Source of the DNA: Streptomyces sp. GS7
GTDB lineage: Bacteria; Actinomycetota; Actinomycetes; Streptomycetales; Streptomycetaceae
Direction: 5' to 3'
DNA length: 64,000 nucleotides
Assembly (NCBI RefSeq): GCF_009834125.1
Contig: NZ_CP047146.1
Span: 2,907,501 to 2,971,500, forward strand
Part shown: positions 1 to 9,037 of the stretch, piece by piece
Layout: the number at the start of each line of letters is the position of its first letter
How positions within the stretch are numbered: position 1 is the stretch's first letter
The notes under the pieces: generated by a model
Databases searched by the model: none
Told to the model about the DNA's origin: nothing
Seen by the model: the letters and a program-made list of their open reading frames with translations, nothing else
Program-made: the position numbers and the translations under genes

Positions 1-374
1 AAGAGCAGGCCGAACAGCACCATCAGGAGCGTCAGCCGGGTGTCGCGCTGCTTGCGGACGCGGGTGGCCGAGAGGCAGTGCTCGACGATGGTCTGCGGCT
101 CCGTCCCGAAGGACTGGATGAGCGCCTTGCGCCCGCCGCCGAGCATCCGGACCTGGACGGCGCGGGAGAACGCCTCGCCGAGGTTCGGCGCGAACAGGGA
201 GAGCTTGGGCTTCTTGATGCCGGAGGCGCCGGAGTCGGAGTCGGCCTTGGAGATGTCGGCGAGAGGGCTGTCCCGGTAGGCGGCCGAGGCCAGTGCCTGG
301 GTCGCCGCCGTCTGGCCGGCGCCGCCCGAGATCGGCACCTGCGCCCCCGGACTGAAGTCATAGCCGTCGGCCAC
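1..374 (-). CDS. Putative membrane protein, cut by the window edge
   Basis: Only the first ~124 residues are present and the gene runs off the left edge. I read it from the GTG at 374 because GAGGGGG lies just upstream of it. The visible protein has a Gly/Ser/Ala-rich polar N-terminus, a basic stretch near KKPKLSLFAPN, and then a hydrophobic run (TLLMVLFGLL) at the cut, which looks like the start of a membrane segment. A competing frame starting at 361 gives only an Arg/Ser/Pro-rich product typical of a GC shadow. I do not recognise a family. It reads the same way as the EF-G-like gene behind it, across about 185 bases that hold nothing else I can name. Confidence 0.6.
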   Translation of the reverse strand, partial: MADGYDFSPGAQVPISGGAGQTAATQALASAAYRDSPLADISKADSDSGASGIKKPKLSLFAPNLGEAFSRAVQVRMLGGGRKALIQSFGTEPQTIVEHCLSATRVRKQRDTRLTLLMVLFGLL

Positions 375-559
375 TACCGCCCCCCTCACCGCGCGCATCC
401 GTGATGCGGCTCTCTACCCGACTACCGCTGACGGCACACCTGCCGAGCCGCGGACCGCACGCCCCGTCGCGGAACGCGGCGCTCTACGGCGGAGTCCCAG
501 CGTACAGCCGCCGTCCAGCCCAGGGGGGTGGCGCCGGACGGCGACTGATTGACCGTTAA

Positions 560-2758
560 CTATGCGCCGTTCTCGGCTTGTTCGCGCATCCTGGCGGCCA
601 GCTGCGGGGGCATCGGCTCGTGCCGCAGGTAGCCGCGGCCGAAGCGTCCGGTGCCGTGCGAGAGGGAACGCAGATCGACGGCGTAGCGCCCGATCTCGAT
701 CTCGGGCACCTCGGCGCGGATGAGGGTGCGCCCGGGCCCGGACTGCTCGGTGCCCACCACCCGGCCGCGGCGGCCCGACAGATCGCTCATCACCGGGCCG
801 ACGAAGTCGTCCGGGACCAGGACGCGTACCTCGGCGACCGGTTCGAGGAGGTCGATCCGGGTCTCCGCGGCGGCCTCGCGCAGCGCCAGCGCGCCCGCCA
901 TCTGGAACGCGGCGTCCGAGGAGTCGACCGAGTGCGCCTTGCCGTCGAGGAGCGTGACGCGGATGTCGACGAGCGGGTGCCCGACCGCGAGCCCGCGTGC
1001 CGCCTGGGCGCGGACGCCTTTCTCGACGGACGGGATGAACTGCCGGGGGACCGCGCCGCCCACGACCTTGTCGACGAACTCGATGCCGGAGCCGCCGGGC
1101 AGCGGGTCGACCTGGATCTCGCAGATCGCGAACTGGCCGTGCCCGCCGGACTGTTTGACGTGCCGGCCGCGGCCCGCGGCGGGCACGCCGAAGGTCTCCC
1201 GGAGCGGGACCCGGTGGGCGACGGTGTCGACCTGGACGCCGTAACGGGAGCGCAGCCGCTCCAGTGCCACATCGGCGTGCGCCTCGCCCAGGCACCACAG
1301 GACCACCTGGCGGGTGTCCTGGTTGTGCTCCAGGCGCATCGTGGGATCCTCCGCGACGAGCCGGGCCAGGCCCTGGGAGAGCTTGTCCTCGTCGGCCTTG
1401 CTGTGCGCCTCGATGGCGACCGGCAGCAGCGGGTCCGGCATCGTCCAGGGCTCCATCAGGAGCGGGTCGTCCTTGCCGGAGAGGGTGTCGCCGGTCTCGG
1501 CACGGGTCAGCTTGGCCACGCACGCCAGATCGCCGGCGATCGCCTGGGACAGCGGGCGCTGCTGCTTGCCGAAGGGTGCGGACAGTGCGCCGATCCGCTC
1601 GTCCACGTCGTGGTCCTCGTGGCCGCGGTCCTGGAGGCCGTGGCCGGAGACGTGCACCGTCTCGTCGGGGCGCAGGGTGCCGGAGAAGACCCGGACGAGG
1701 GAGAGCCGGCCCACGTACGGGTCGGAGGAGGTCTTGACCACCTCGGCGGCGAGCGGGCCCTCGGGGTCGCAGCGCAGGGCCTGCCGCGGGGCGCCGTCGG
1801 TGCCGGTGACGGCGGGGGCCTCGCGTTCGGCGGGGGTGGGGAAGCCGCCGGTGATCAGCTCCAGCAGCTCCACGGTGCCGAGCCCCTGCCTGGCGCCGTC
1901 CGCGGCCGGGGCCGCGGCCAGTACGGGATGGAAGGAGCCGCGGGCGACCGCCGTCTCCAGGTCGCCGACGAGCGTTTTGATGTCGATCTCCTCGCCGCCC
2001 AGATAGCGGTCCATGAGGGACTCGTCCTCGCTCTCGGCGATGATCCCCTCGATGAGGCGGTTGCGGGCCGCCGCGACGAGGGGGAGCTCGTCGTCGGTGG
2101 GCGCGCGCTCGGTGCGTTCGCCCGAGGAGTAGTCGAAGACCCGCTGGGAGAGCAGGCCGATCAGGCCGTGTACGGGGGCGTGGCCGTCGGCGCCCGGTGT
2201 GCCGTACAGGGGGAGGTAGAGGGGGAGTACGGCGTCCGGGTCCTCGCCGCCGAGGGTGGCGGCGCAGCGCCGGGTCATCTCGTCGAAGTCGGAGCGGGCG
2301 GCTTCCAGGTGCGTGACGACCAGGGCGCGCGGCATCCCGACCGCGGCGCACTCGTCCCACACCATCCGGGTCGCGCCGGCCACACCGTCGGCCGCCGAGA
2401 CAACGAAGAGGGCCGCGTCCGCCGCGCGCAGACCGGCCCTGAGTTCCCCGACGAAATCCGCGTATCCGGGGGTGTCCAACAGATTGATCTTGATCCCGCC
2501 CCAGTCCACCGGGACGAGGGAGAGCTGTACGGAGCGCTGCTGGCGGTGCTCGATCTCGTCGTAGTCCGAGAGACAGCCGCCGTCCTCGACGCGTCCCGCG
2601 CGGTTGACCGCGCCGGACGCCAGCGCGAGCGCCTCGACGAGGGTGGTCTTCCCCGATCCGCTGTGGCCGACCAGCACCACATTGCGCAGGGCCGTGGGCC
2701 GGTCGGCCGCCGGCGCCCTTCCGGCGGCTCCTGGGTTGGTACCCGACTTCTCGCTCAT
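560..2758 (-). CDS. Elongation factor G-like protein (EF-G2 family)
   Basis: The product is 732 residues, about the length of EF-G, with a translational GTPase domain followed by EF-G domains II-V. Start ATG 2758 has GGAG nine bases upstream; the reading frame stays open to 3673, but that part has no family look. The P-loop is GHSGSGKT (31-38) rather than GHIDAGKT. The G3 motif is DTPGY (95-99), so the catalytic His of EF-G is Tyr. The NKxD base-recognition motif is THLE (149-152). This is the pattern of the actinobacterial EF-G2 paralogue. From established knowledge, the Mycobacterium smegmatis paralogue binds nucleotide but lacks ribosome-stimulated GTPase activity. The normal fusA should lie elsewhere. 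A role in ordinary translocation is unlikely; a regulatory or ribosome-protection role is speculation. Confidence 0.9.
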   Translation of the reverse strand: MSEKSGTNPGAAGRAPAADRPTALRNVVLVGHSGSGKTTLVEALALASGAVNRAGRVEDGGCLSDYDEIEHRQQRSVQLSLVPVDWGGIKINLLDTPGYADFVGELRAGLRAADAALFVVSAADGVAGATRMVWDECAAVGMPRALVVTHLEAARSDFDEMTRRCAATLGGEDPDAVLPLYLPLYGTPGADGHAPVHGLIGLLSQRVFDYSSGERTERAPTDDELPLVAAARNRLIEGIIAESEDESLMDRYLGGEEIDIKTLVGDLETAVARGSFHPVLAAAPAADGARQGLGTVELLELITGGFPTPAEREAPAVTGTDGAPRQALRCDPEGPLAAEVVKTSSDPYVGRLSLVRVFSGTLRPDETVHVSGHGLQDRGHEDHDVDERIGALSAPFGKQQRPLSQAIAGDLACVAKLTRAETGDTLSGKDDPLLMEPWTMPDPLLPVAIEAHSKADEDKLSQGLARLVAEDPTMRLEHNQDTRQVVLWCLGEAHADVALERLRSRYGVQVDTVAHRVPLRETFGVPAAGRGRHVKQSGGHGQFAICEIQVDPLPGGSGIEFVDKVVGGAVPRQFIPSVEKGVRAQAARGLAVGHPLVDIRVTLLDGKAHSVDSSDAAFQMAGALALREAAAETRIDLLEPVAEVRVLVPDDFVGPVMSDLSGRRGRVVGTEQSGPGRTLIRAEVPEIEIGRYAVDLRSLSHGTGRFGRGYLRHEPMPPQLAARMREQAENGA

Positions 2759-3034
2759 GTGTCTCGCCTCCAGGTCGACACTTTGCGGTGATTCGAGCTT
2801 TCCACCGTGGTCATGATGCGTCCATAGATGGCACACCGGACGCGTCGTTCCAAGGAGGCGGTCAGGCCGTCCTGCGGGGCCACGGGCGCGCGGCGCGGCG
2901 TGCGCCCGCGGGCCCGAGCCGTGGGATGCACCTCGCGCCGCGATGCGTTCGCGGTGCCCCGTTGCCTCCTGGCTACGATGGGCCAGCCGGTGGCCCCTTG
3001 ACCGCGCGGCCCGTATCGACCCTCCGGGAAGGTC

Positions 3035-3688
3035 ATGCTGAACAAGTACGCGCGTGCGTTCTTCACGCGTGTTCTCACACCGTTCGCCGCCCTGCTCATC
3101 CGTCTCGGGGTCAGCCCGGACGCGGTCACCCTCGTCGGGACCGGCGGTGTGGTGGCCGGTGCCCTGATCTTCTACCCCCAGGGCGAGTTCTTCTGGGGCA
3201 CGGTCGTGATCACGCTGTTCGTCTTCTCCGACCTGGTCGACGGCAACATGGCGCGGCAGCTGGGCCGCTCCAGCCGGTGGGGCGCCTTCCTGGACTCCAC
3301 CCTCGACCGGGTCGCCGACTCGGCGATCTTCGGCGGGCTGGCCCTGTGGTACGCCGGACGCGGTGACAACCTGACGCTCTGCGCCATCGCGATCTTCTGC
3401 CTGGCCAGCGGCCAGGTCGTCTCGTACACCAAGGCGCGCGGCGAGGCCATCGGGCTGCCGGTGAACGTCAACGGCCTGGTGGAGCGCGCCGAGCGGCTGG
3501 TCATCTCGCTGGTCGCCTGCGGGCTGTCCGGGCTGCACAAGTTCGGGGTGCCCGGCGTGGAGGTCCTGCTGCCGATCGCCCTGTGGATCGTCGCCGCCGG
3601 CAGCGCGGTCACCCTCGGCCAGCGCGTGGTGACGGTACGCCGGGAGTCGGCCGAGGCCGACGCGATCGCTCAAGGGGGGAACGGCTGA
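3035..3688 (+). CDS. pgsA: Phosphatidylinositol phosphate synthase (CDP-alcohol phosphotransferase)
   Basis: A 217-residue integral membrane enzyme. It carries the complete CDP-alcohol phosphotransferase signature, with DLVDGNMAR followed by the G...D...D half ending in LDSTLDRVAD, and several hydrophobic helices. In actinobacteria the homologue at this position joins CDP-diacylglycerol to inositol 1-phosphate. The reaction is inferred from the two genes behind it, an acyltransferase and a PimA-like mannosyltransferase, which together are the early PI-mannoside genes of mycobacteria. The stop overlaps the next start (TGATG at 3686-3690), so the three genes form a coupled operon. The alternative is phosphatidylglycerophosphate synthase, also called pgsA, which I consider less likely here. 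Confidence 0.88.
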   Translation: MLNKYARAFFTRVLTPFAALLIRLGVSPDAVTLVGTGGVVAGALIFYPQGEFFWGTVVITLFVFSDLVDGNMARQLGRSSRWGAFLDSTLDRVADSAIFGGLALWYAGRGDNLTLCAIAIFCLASGQVVSYTKARGEAIGLPVNVNGLVERAERLVISLVACGLSGLHKFGVPGVEVLLPIALWIVAAGSAVTLGQRVVTVRRESAEADAIAQGGNG

Positions 3689-4629
3689 TGGGACGCGGAC
3701 CGCTGATCGACACCGGGAAGCTGACCGACGGGCTGTACGGCCTGGGCTGGAGCACGGTCAAGAAACTGCCGGAAGGCGTCGCCGTACGGCTGGGGCAGCA
3801 GATCGCCGACGCGGTCTGGAAGCGCCGCGGAAAGGGCGTCCTGCGCCTTGAGGCGAACCTCGCGCGGGTCGTCCCGGACGCCTCCCCGCAGCGGCTGGCC
3901 GCCCTCTCCCGGGCCGGGATGCGCTCGTACATGCGGTACTGGATGGAGTCGTTCCGGCTGCCGGCGTGGAGCAAGGAGCGGATAAAGGCCGGATTCACCC
4001 CCCAGGACGTGCACTACCTGGAGGACGGGCTCAAGAGCGGGCGCGGCGTGATCCTGGCGCTGCCCCACATGGGCAACTACGACCTGGCGGGCGTCTGGGT
4101 CACGACCAAGCTGGGCGTCCCGTTCACCACCGTCGCCGAGCGCCTCAAGCCGGAGAGCCTCTACGACCGGTTCGTCGCCTACCGCGAGGGCCTGGGTATG
4201 GAGGTGCTGCCGCACACCGGCGGCGCCGCCTTCGGCACCCTGGCCCGGCGGCTGCGGGCCGGCGGGCTGGTCTGCCTGGTCGCCGACCGCGACCTGTCCA
4301 GCTCCGGGATGCCGGTGAAGTTCTTCGGCGAGCCGACGAAGATGCCGGTCGGGCCCGCGATGCTCGCCGTCCAGACCGGCGCGATGCTGCTGCCGGTCAC
4401 CCTCTGGTACGACGACACCCCCGTCATGCGCGGCCGGGTCCACCCGGAGATCGAGGTACCGGAGAACGGCACCCGCACCGAGAAGGCCGCCCAGATGACC
4501 CAGCAGCTCGCCGACGCCTTCGCCTCCGGTATCGCCGACCACCCCGAGGACTGGCACATGCTCCAGCGCCTCTGGCTCGCCGACCTGGAGCCTCGTGCGG
4601 CCGAGCCGTCCGGAACGGAGACGCCGTGA
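3688..4629 (+). CDS. Phosphatidylinositol mannoside acyltransferase (PatA-like)
   Basis: A 313-residue member of the LpxL/HtrB lysophospholipid acyltransferase superfamily. The catalytic HX4D motif is visible as HMGNYD in LALPHMGNYDLAG, with a downstream block (DRDLSSSGMPVKFFGEPTKMP) typical of the family. In mycobacteria PatA adds palmitate to the mannose of PIM1/PIM2 at the inner membrane face. The ATG at 3688 overlaps the pgsA stop, and the TGA at 4627-4629 overlaps the GTG of the glycosyltransferase. An upstream in-frame extension to 3583 is Arg-rich and lies inside pgsA, so it was not used. Streptomyces lacks mycolic acids, so the natural acceptor may be a simpler PI-mannoside. Confidence 0.87.
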   Translation: MGRGPLIDTGKLTDGLYGLGWSTVKKLPEGVAVRLGQQIADAVWKRRGKGVLRLEANLARVVPDASPQRLAALSRAGMRSYMRYWMESFRLPAWSKERIKAGFTPQDVHYLEDGLKSGRGVILALPHMGNYDLAGVWVTTKLGVPFTTVAERLKPESLYDRFVAYREGLGMEVLPHTGGAAFGTLARRLRAGGLVCLVADRDLSSSGMPVKFFGEPTKMPVGPAMLAVQTGAMLLPVTLWYDDTPVMRGRVHPEIEVPENGTRTEKAAQMTQQLADAFASGIADHPEDWHMLQRLWLADLEPRAAEPSGTETP

Positions 4630-5786
4630 GAATCGGCATCGTCTGCCCCTACGCCTGGGACGTCCCCGGTGGCGTCCAGTTCCACATCCGGGACCTGGCC
4701 GAGCACCTGATCCGGCGCGGCCACCACGTCTCGGTCCTCGCCCCCGCGGACGACGAGACCCCGCTGCCGTCGTACGTCGTCTCGGCCGGCCGCGCCGTCC
4801 CCGTCCCGTACAACGGCTCGGTGGCCCGCCTCAACTTCGGCTTCCTGTCCGCCGCCCGGGTCCGCCGCTGGCTCCAGAACGGCGCCTTCGACGTCATCCA
4901 CATCCACGAACCGGCGTCCCCGTCCCTCGGCCTGCTCGCCTGCTGGGCGGCCCAGGGACCGATCGTGGCGACCTTCCACACCTCCAACCCGCGCTCCCGG
5001 GCCATGATCGCCGCGTATCCGATCCTCCAGCCCGCCCTGGAGAAGATCAGCGCGCGCATCGCGGTCAGCGAGTACGCCCGCCGCACCCTCGTCGAACACC
5101 TCGGCGGCGACGCGGTGGTCATCCCCAACGGCGTGGACGTCGACTTCTTCGCCCGGGCCGAGCCCAAGGCCGAGTGGCAGGGCCGGACCCTCGGCTTCAT
5201 CGGCCGGATCGACGAGCCCCGCAAGGGCCTGCCGGTCCTGATGAAGGCGCTCCCGGCGATCCTCGACGCGGTCCCGGACGCCCGGCTGCTGGTCGCGGGC
5301 CGCGGCGACGAGGAGGAGGCGGTCGCCGGCCTGCCCGCCGAGCTGCGCTCCCGGGTCGAGTTCCTGGGCATGGTCAGCGATGAGGACAAGGCGCGCCTGC
5401 TGCGCAGCGTGGACGTCTACGTGGCCCCCAATACGGGCGGCGAGTCCTTCGGCATCATCCTCGTGGAGGCGATGTCCGCGGGCGCACCGGTGCTCGCCAG
5501 CGACCTCGACGCGTTCGCCCAGGTCCTGGACCAGGGCGAGGCGGGCGAGCTGTTCGCCAACGAGGACGCCCGGGCGCTGGCCGACGCGGCGGTGCGGCTG
5601 CTGGGCAGTCCCGAGCGACTGGCCGAACTCCGCGAGCGCGGCAGCAAGCATGTGCGGCGCTTCGACTGGACGACGGTCGGCGCGGACATCCTCGCGGTGT
5701 ACGAGACGGTGACGACGGGGGCGTCCGCGGTGGCCACCGACGAGCGGGTCGGGCTGCGGGCCCGGAGGTGGCTCGCCAAGGACTGA
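4626..5786 (+). CDS. pimA: GT4 glycosyltransferase, phosphatidylinositol alpha-mannosyltransferase type
   Basis: A 386-residue GT-B fold glycosyltransferase. The N-terminus (PYAWDVPGGVQFHIRDLAEHL) holds the acceptor-side glycine loop of PimA-type enzymes. The C-terminal half has IGRIDEPRKGLPVLMKAL and the EX7E nucleotide-sugar motif within GGESFGIILVEAMSAG. The expected reaction is transfer of mannose from GDP-mannose to phosphatidylinositol on the cytoplasmic face. The GTG start overlaps the acyltransferase stop by four bases (GTGA), so expression is coupled with pgsA and the acyltransferase. Some GT4 relatives use other sugars, so acceptor and donor rest on operon context. Confidence 0.87.
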   Translation: MRIGIVCPYAWDVPGGVQFHIRDLAEHLIRRGHHVSVLAPADDETPLPSYVVSAGRAVPVPYNGSVARLNFGFLSAARVRRWLQNGAFDVIHIHEPASPSLGLLACWAAQGPIVATFHTSNPRSRAMIAAYPILQPALEKISARIAVSEYARRTLVEHLGGDAVVIPNGVDVDFFARAEPKAEWQGRTLGFIGRIDEPRKGLPVLMKALPAILDAVPDARLLVAGRGDEEEAVAGLPAELRSRVEFLGMVSDEDKARLLRSVDVYVAPNTGGESFGIILVEAMSAGAPVLASDLDAFAQVLDQGEAGELFANEDARALADAAVRLLGSPERLAELRERGSKHVRRFDWTTVGADILAVYETVTTGASAVATDERVGLRARRWLAKD

Positions 5787-5847
5787 GCGTCCCCCGGCGG
5801 GTGGGGGCGGACGGCGGGAGGCCGCCGTGCGGGTAACGTGACGGGGC

Positions 5848-6393
5848 GTGACCACCATGATCTGGATCGCCGCCGCGATCGTCCTCATCGGCGTCTACCT
5901 GAGCTGGACGGCGGGCCGCCTGGACCGCCTGCACGCGCGGATCGACGCGGCCCGGGCGGCACTGGACGCCCAACTGCTCCGGCGGGCCTCCGTGGCACAG
6001 GAGGTCGGGACCTCGGGCGTGCTGGATCCGGCCGCGTCGATCGTGCTCTACCAGGCCGCGCATGAGGCCCGGCAGGCCGAGGAGGACCACCGCGAGGTCG
6101 CGGAGAGCGAGCTGAGCCAGGCGCTGCGCGCCGTCTTCGAGGAGGAGGCGCAGCTGGAGGCCGTACGGGAGGCCCCGGGCGGGGAGCAGACGGTCACCGA
6201 GCTGACCGCCGCGGTCCGGCGGGTCCCGATGGCGCGGCGGTTCCACAACGACGCCGTACGGGCCGCGCGCGCGGTCCGCCGCCACCGGGTGGTCCGCTAT
6301 TTCCGACTGGCCGGCCACGCGCCGTTCCCGCTGGCCTTCGAGATGGACGACGAGCCGCCGGCCGTACTGGACGGCCGGCCCGCCGGCAGCTGA
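5848..6393 (+). CDS. LemA-like membrane-anchored protein
   Basis: A 181-residue protein with one N-terminal membrane helix ([16 protein letters not shown], about residues 5-20), then charged alpha-helical sequence rich in Ala, Arg and Glu. The segment [29 protein letters not shown] resembles the RRFNDAV...YN segment of LemA proteins. No catalytic residues are apparent. I used the GTG at 5848; an ATG three codons later is possible. It follows pimA after 61 bases and may belong to the same transcript. The function of LemA-like proteins is not established. Confidence 0.65.
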   Translation: MTTMIWIAAAIVLIGVYLSWTAGRLDRLHARIDAARAALDAQLLRRASVAQEVGTSGVLDPAASIVLYQAAHEARQAEEDHREVAESELSQALRAVFEEEAQLEAVREAPGGEQTVTELTAAVRRVPMARRFHNDAVRAARAVRRHRVVRYFRLAGHAPFPLAFEMDDEPPAVLDGRPAGS

Positions 6394-6566
6394 CCGGCCG
6401 GGAGACGGCCCGGTCCGGGACCGCGCGGCGGGGAGCCGGCGTGCTTGGACCGCGGGACGCCGGCCCGTGACAAGCCACCGGCCTCTAATTGGCCCTTTTC
6501 CCAGGTCCCTGGCCAACGGTTGTGTGGGCGCCGAAGCGCAACCACCCGCACTGAGTGAGGTCTACC

Positions 6567-7478
6567 GTGTCCAGCACGCCCAACACGCCCCAGAACCCCG
6601 AGACCGGAACCGCGCGCGTCAAGCGCGGCATGGCGGAGCAGCTCAAGGGCGGCGTGATCATGGACGTCGTCACGCCGGAAGAGGCGAAGATCGCCGAGGA
6701 CGCCGGCGCCGTCGCCGTCATGGCCCTGGAGCGGGTGCCGGCCGACATCCGCAAGGATGGCGGCGTGGCCCGTATGTCCGACCCCGACATGATCGACGGC
6801 ATCATCGAAGCCGTCTCGATCCCGGTCATGGCCAAGTCCCGTATCGGCCACTTCGTCGAGGCCCAGGTCCTCCAGTCGCTCGGCGTGGACTACATCGACG
6901 AGTCCGAGGTCCTCACCCCCGCCGACGAGGTCAACCACTCCGACAAGTGGGCCTTCACCACCCCCTTCGTCTGCGGTGCCACCAACCTGGGCGAGGCCCT
7001 GCGCCGCATCGCCGAGGGCGCGGCCATGATCCGCTCCAAGGGCGAGGCCGGCACCGGCAACGTCGTCGAGGCGGTCCGCCACCTGCGCCAGATCAAGGGC
7101 GAGATCGCCAAGCTGCGCGGCTGCGACAACAACGAGCTGTACGCCGCCGCCAAGGAGCTGCGCGCCCCGTTCGAGCTGGTCAAGGAGGTCGCCGAGCTCG
7201 GCAAGCTGCCCGTCGTGCTGTTCTCCGCCGGTGGTGTCGCCACCCCCGCCGACGCCGCGCTGATGCGTCAGCTCGGTGCCGAGGGCGTCTTCGTCGGCTC
7301 CGGCATCTTCAAGTCCGGCGACCCGGCCAAGCGCGCCGCCGCGATCGTGAAGGCCACCACCTTCTACGACGACCCCAAGGTCATCGCGGATGTCTCCCGC
7401 AACCTGGGCGAGGCGATGGTCGGCATCAACTGCGACACCCTCCCCGAGGCCGAGCGCTACGCCAACCGCGGCTGGTAA
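6567..7478 (+). CDS. pdxS: Pyridoxal 5'-phosphate synthase subunit PdxS
   Basis: A 303-residue (beta/alpha)8 barrel that makes PLP from ribose 5-phosphate, glyceraldehyde 3-phosphate and the ammonia supplied by PdxT. Family motifs are intact: GGVIMDVV near the N-terminus, [14 protein letters not shown], the phosphate loop [14 protein letters not shown] and [14 protein letters not shown]. Two in-frame GTGs occur; I chose 6567 because GTGAGG lies six bases before it, leaving the 6555 GTG inside the Shine-Dalgarno region. pdxT follows after 14 bases, forming the usual PdxST pair. The 173 bases upstream contain a loose TTGGCC...GGCCAA inverted repeat (about 6490-6525) that I cannot assign. Confidence 0.96.
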   Translation: MSSTPNTPQNPETGTARVKRGMAEQLKGGVIMDVVTPEEAKIAEDAGAVAVMALERVPADIRKDGGVARMSDPDMIDGIIEAVSIPVMAKSRIGHFVEAQVLQSLGVDYIDESEVLTPADEVNHSDKWAFTTPFVCGATNLGEALRRIAEGAAMIRSKGEAGTGNVVEAVRHLRQIKGEIAKLRGCDNNELYAAAKELRAPFELVKEVAELGKLPVVLFSAGGVATPADAALMRQLGAEGVFVGSGIFKSGDPAKRAAAIVKATTFYDDPKVIADVSRNLGEAMVGINCDTLPEAERYANRGW

Positions 7479-7492
7479 GGACCCCTACCGAG

Positions 7493-8086
7493 ATGAGCAC
7501 CACCCCCACCATCGGTGTGCTGGCGCTCCAGGGCGACGTCCGCGAGCACGTCAAGGCGCTCGCGGACGCCGGCGCCCAGGCGCGCCCGGTCCGCCGCCCC
7601 GAGGAGCTGGCCGAGGTCGACGGCCTGGTCATCCCCGGCGGCGAGTCCACCACCATGTCCAAACTGGCCGTCGTCTTCGGCATGTTGGAGCCGCTGCGCG
7701 CGTTCGTGAAGGCGGGCCGGCCGGTCTACGGCACCTGCGCCGGCATGATCATGGTCGCCGACAAGCTGCTGGACGCCCGCGAGGACCAGGAGACGCTCGG
7801 CGGCGTCGACATGATCGTGCGCCGTAACGCCTTCGGGCGGCAGAACGAGTCCTTCGAGGCCGCGGTCGAGGTCGCCGGCATCCCCGGCGGGCCGGTCGAG
7901 GGCGTCTTCATCCGGGCGCCGTGGGTCGAGTCGATCGGGGCGTCCGTCGATGTCCTGGCGACGTACCGTGGACATACGGTGGCCGTCCGGCAGGGTAACG
8001 TCCTTGCCACGTCGTTCCACCCTGAACTCACCGGCGACCACCGGATCCACGCGCTGTTCGTGGACATGGTGCGTGCGGCGGCCTGA
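7493..8086 (+). CDS. pdxT: Pyridoxal 5'-phosphate synthase glutaminase subunit PdxT
   Basis: A 197-residue class I-like glutamine amidotransferase that releases ammonia for PdxS. The family motif GGEST is at residues 46-50, the nucleophile Cys lies in YGTCAGM, and the partner His-Glu is HPE near the C-terminus. It starts at the ATG 14 bases after pdxS and ends 63 bases before yebC. Length and motifs are complete, so the PLP synthase should be functional. Confidence 0.96.
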   Translation: MSTTPTIGVLALQGDVREHVKALADAGAQARPVRRPEELAEVDGLVIPGGESTTMSKLAVVFGMLEPLRAFVKAGRPVYGTCAGMIMVADKLLDAREDQETLGGVDMIVRRNAFGRQNESFEAAVEVAGIPGGPVEGVFIRAPWVESIGASVDVLATYRGHTVAVRQGNVLATSFHPELTGDHRIHALFVDMVRAAA

Positions 8087-8149
8087 CGCATCCCCGGTAG
8101 GATCTCAGGCGATCGTTTCTGAAATGGGTTACGCGAAGGAGACAGGCAG

Positions 8150-8902
8150 ATGTCCGGCCACTCTAAATGGGCTACGACCAAGCACAAGAAGGCCGTGATC
8201 GATGCCAAGCGCGGCAAGCTCTTCGCGAAGCTGATCAAGAACATCGAGGTCGCGGCGCGCATGGGCGGCGCCGACATCGAGGGCAACCCGACGCTGTACG
8301 ACGCCATTCAGAAGGCCAAGAAGCAGTCGGTCCCGAACAAGAACATCGACTCCGCGCTCAAGCGCGGTGCCGGCCTCGAGGCCGGTGGCGCCGACTACGA
8401 GACGATCATGTACGAGGGCTACGGTCCCAACGGTGTCGCGGTGCTCATCGAGTGCCTGACCGACAACCGCAACCGTGCCGCGTCCGACGTCCGCGTCGCG
8501 ATGACCCGCAACGGCGGTTCGATGGCCGACCCGGGCTCGGTGTCGTACCTGTTCAACCGCAAGGGCGTGGTGATCGTCCCCAAGGGCGAGCTGACCGAGG
8601 ACGACGTGCTGGGCGCGGTCCTGGACGCCGGTGCCGAGGAGGTCAACGACCTCGGCGAGTCCTTCGAGGTGCTCAGCGAGGCCACCGACCTGGTCGCGGT
8701 GCGCACCGCGCTCCAGGAGGCCGGCATCGACTACGACTCGGCCGACGCCAACTTCGTCCCGACCATGCAGGTCGAGCTGGAGGAAGACGGCGCACGCAAG
8801 ATCTTCAAGCTGATCGACGCGCTGGAGGACAGCGACGACGTGCAGAACGTCTTCGCCAACTTCGACGTGTCCGACGACGTCATGGCGAAGGTCGACGCCT
8901 GA
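8150..8902 (+). CDS. yebC: YebC/PmpR family protein
   Basis: A 250-residue member of the YebC/TACO1 family, full length. The N-terminus [28 protein letters not shown] is the family hallmark, and the conserved NCRN-like block appears as [13 protein letters not shown]. Members were long annotated as transcription regulators; more recent work implicates them in relieving ribosome stalling on proline stretches. The ATG has a clear GAAGGAGA upstream. It lies between the PLP synthase genes and ruvC, a conserved order in bacteria. A strong terminator-like hairpin follows, so ruvCAB is separately promoted. Confidence 0.95.
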   Translation: MSGHSKWATTKHKKAVIDAKRGKLFAKLIKNIEVAARMGGADIEGNPTLYDAIQKAKKQSVPNKNIDSALKRGAGLEAGGADYETIMYEGYGPNGVAVLIECLTDNRNRAASDVRVAMTRNGGSMADPGSVSYLFNRKGVVIVPKGELTEDDVLGAVLDAGAEEVNDLGESFEVLSEATDLVAVRTALQEAGIDYDSADANFVPTMQVELEEDGARKIFKLIDALEDSDDVQNVFANFDVSDDVMAKVDA

Positions 8903-8927
8903 CGCGCGGGCCGACTCACGGTCGTAC

Positions 8928-8962
8928 GACGGGCCGGCGGGGACACACCCCGCCGGCCCGTC
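8928..8962 (+). terminator. Terminator hairpin after yebC
   Basis: A perfect 15-bp stem (GACGGGCCGGCGGGG with its complement) and a five-base loop (8943-8947), starting 26 bases after the yebC stop. There is no long T-run, which is usual for high-GC actinobacterial terminators. The ruvC promoter begins four bases later. Confidence 0.8.
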
Positions 8963-8965
8963 CGT

Positions 8966-8988
8966 TTGTCAGTGGCAGCCACTAACCT
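8966..8988 (+). promoter_or_regulatory. RecA-NDp (PafBC-type) DNA-damage promoter of ruvC
   Basis: The sequence TTGTCAGTG, eight bases, then TAACCT fits the mycobacterial RecA-NDp consensus TTGTCRGTG-N8-TANNNT exactly. That promoter class is LexA-independent and activated by PafBC after DNA damage. It lies 49 bases upstream of ruvC. The same nonamer and spacing occur before rarA at 26664. Confidence 0.8.
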
Positions 8989-9037
8989 GCAGGAACACAG
9001 GAACAGACGACCGAAAACGGCGAGGGGGCGGGGCCCG

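Noticed and set aside
2759..3673. N-terminal extension of the EF-G-like gene upstream of 2758
   Set aside because: The extension is antisense to pgsA, has no conserved sequence, and the ATG at 2758 has a proper ribosome binding site.
6480..6530. TTGGCC...GGCCAA inverted repeat before pdxS as a PdxR operator
   Set aside because: The spacing is long, the arms are short, and no PdxR-type gene is adjacent. There is not enough to call an operator.
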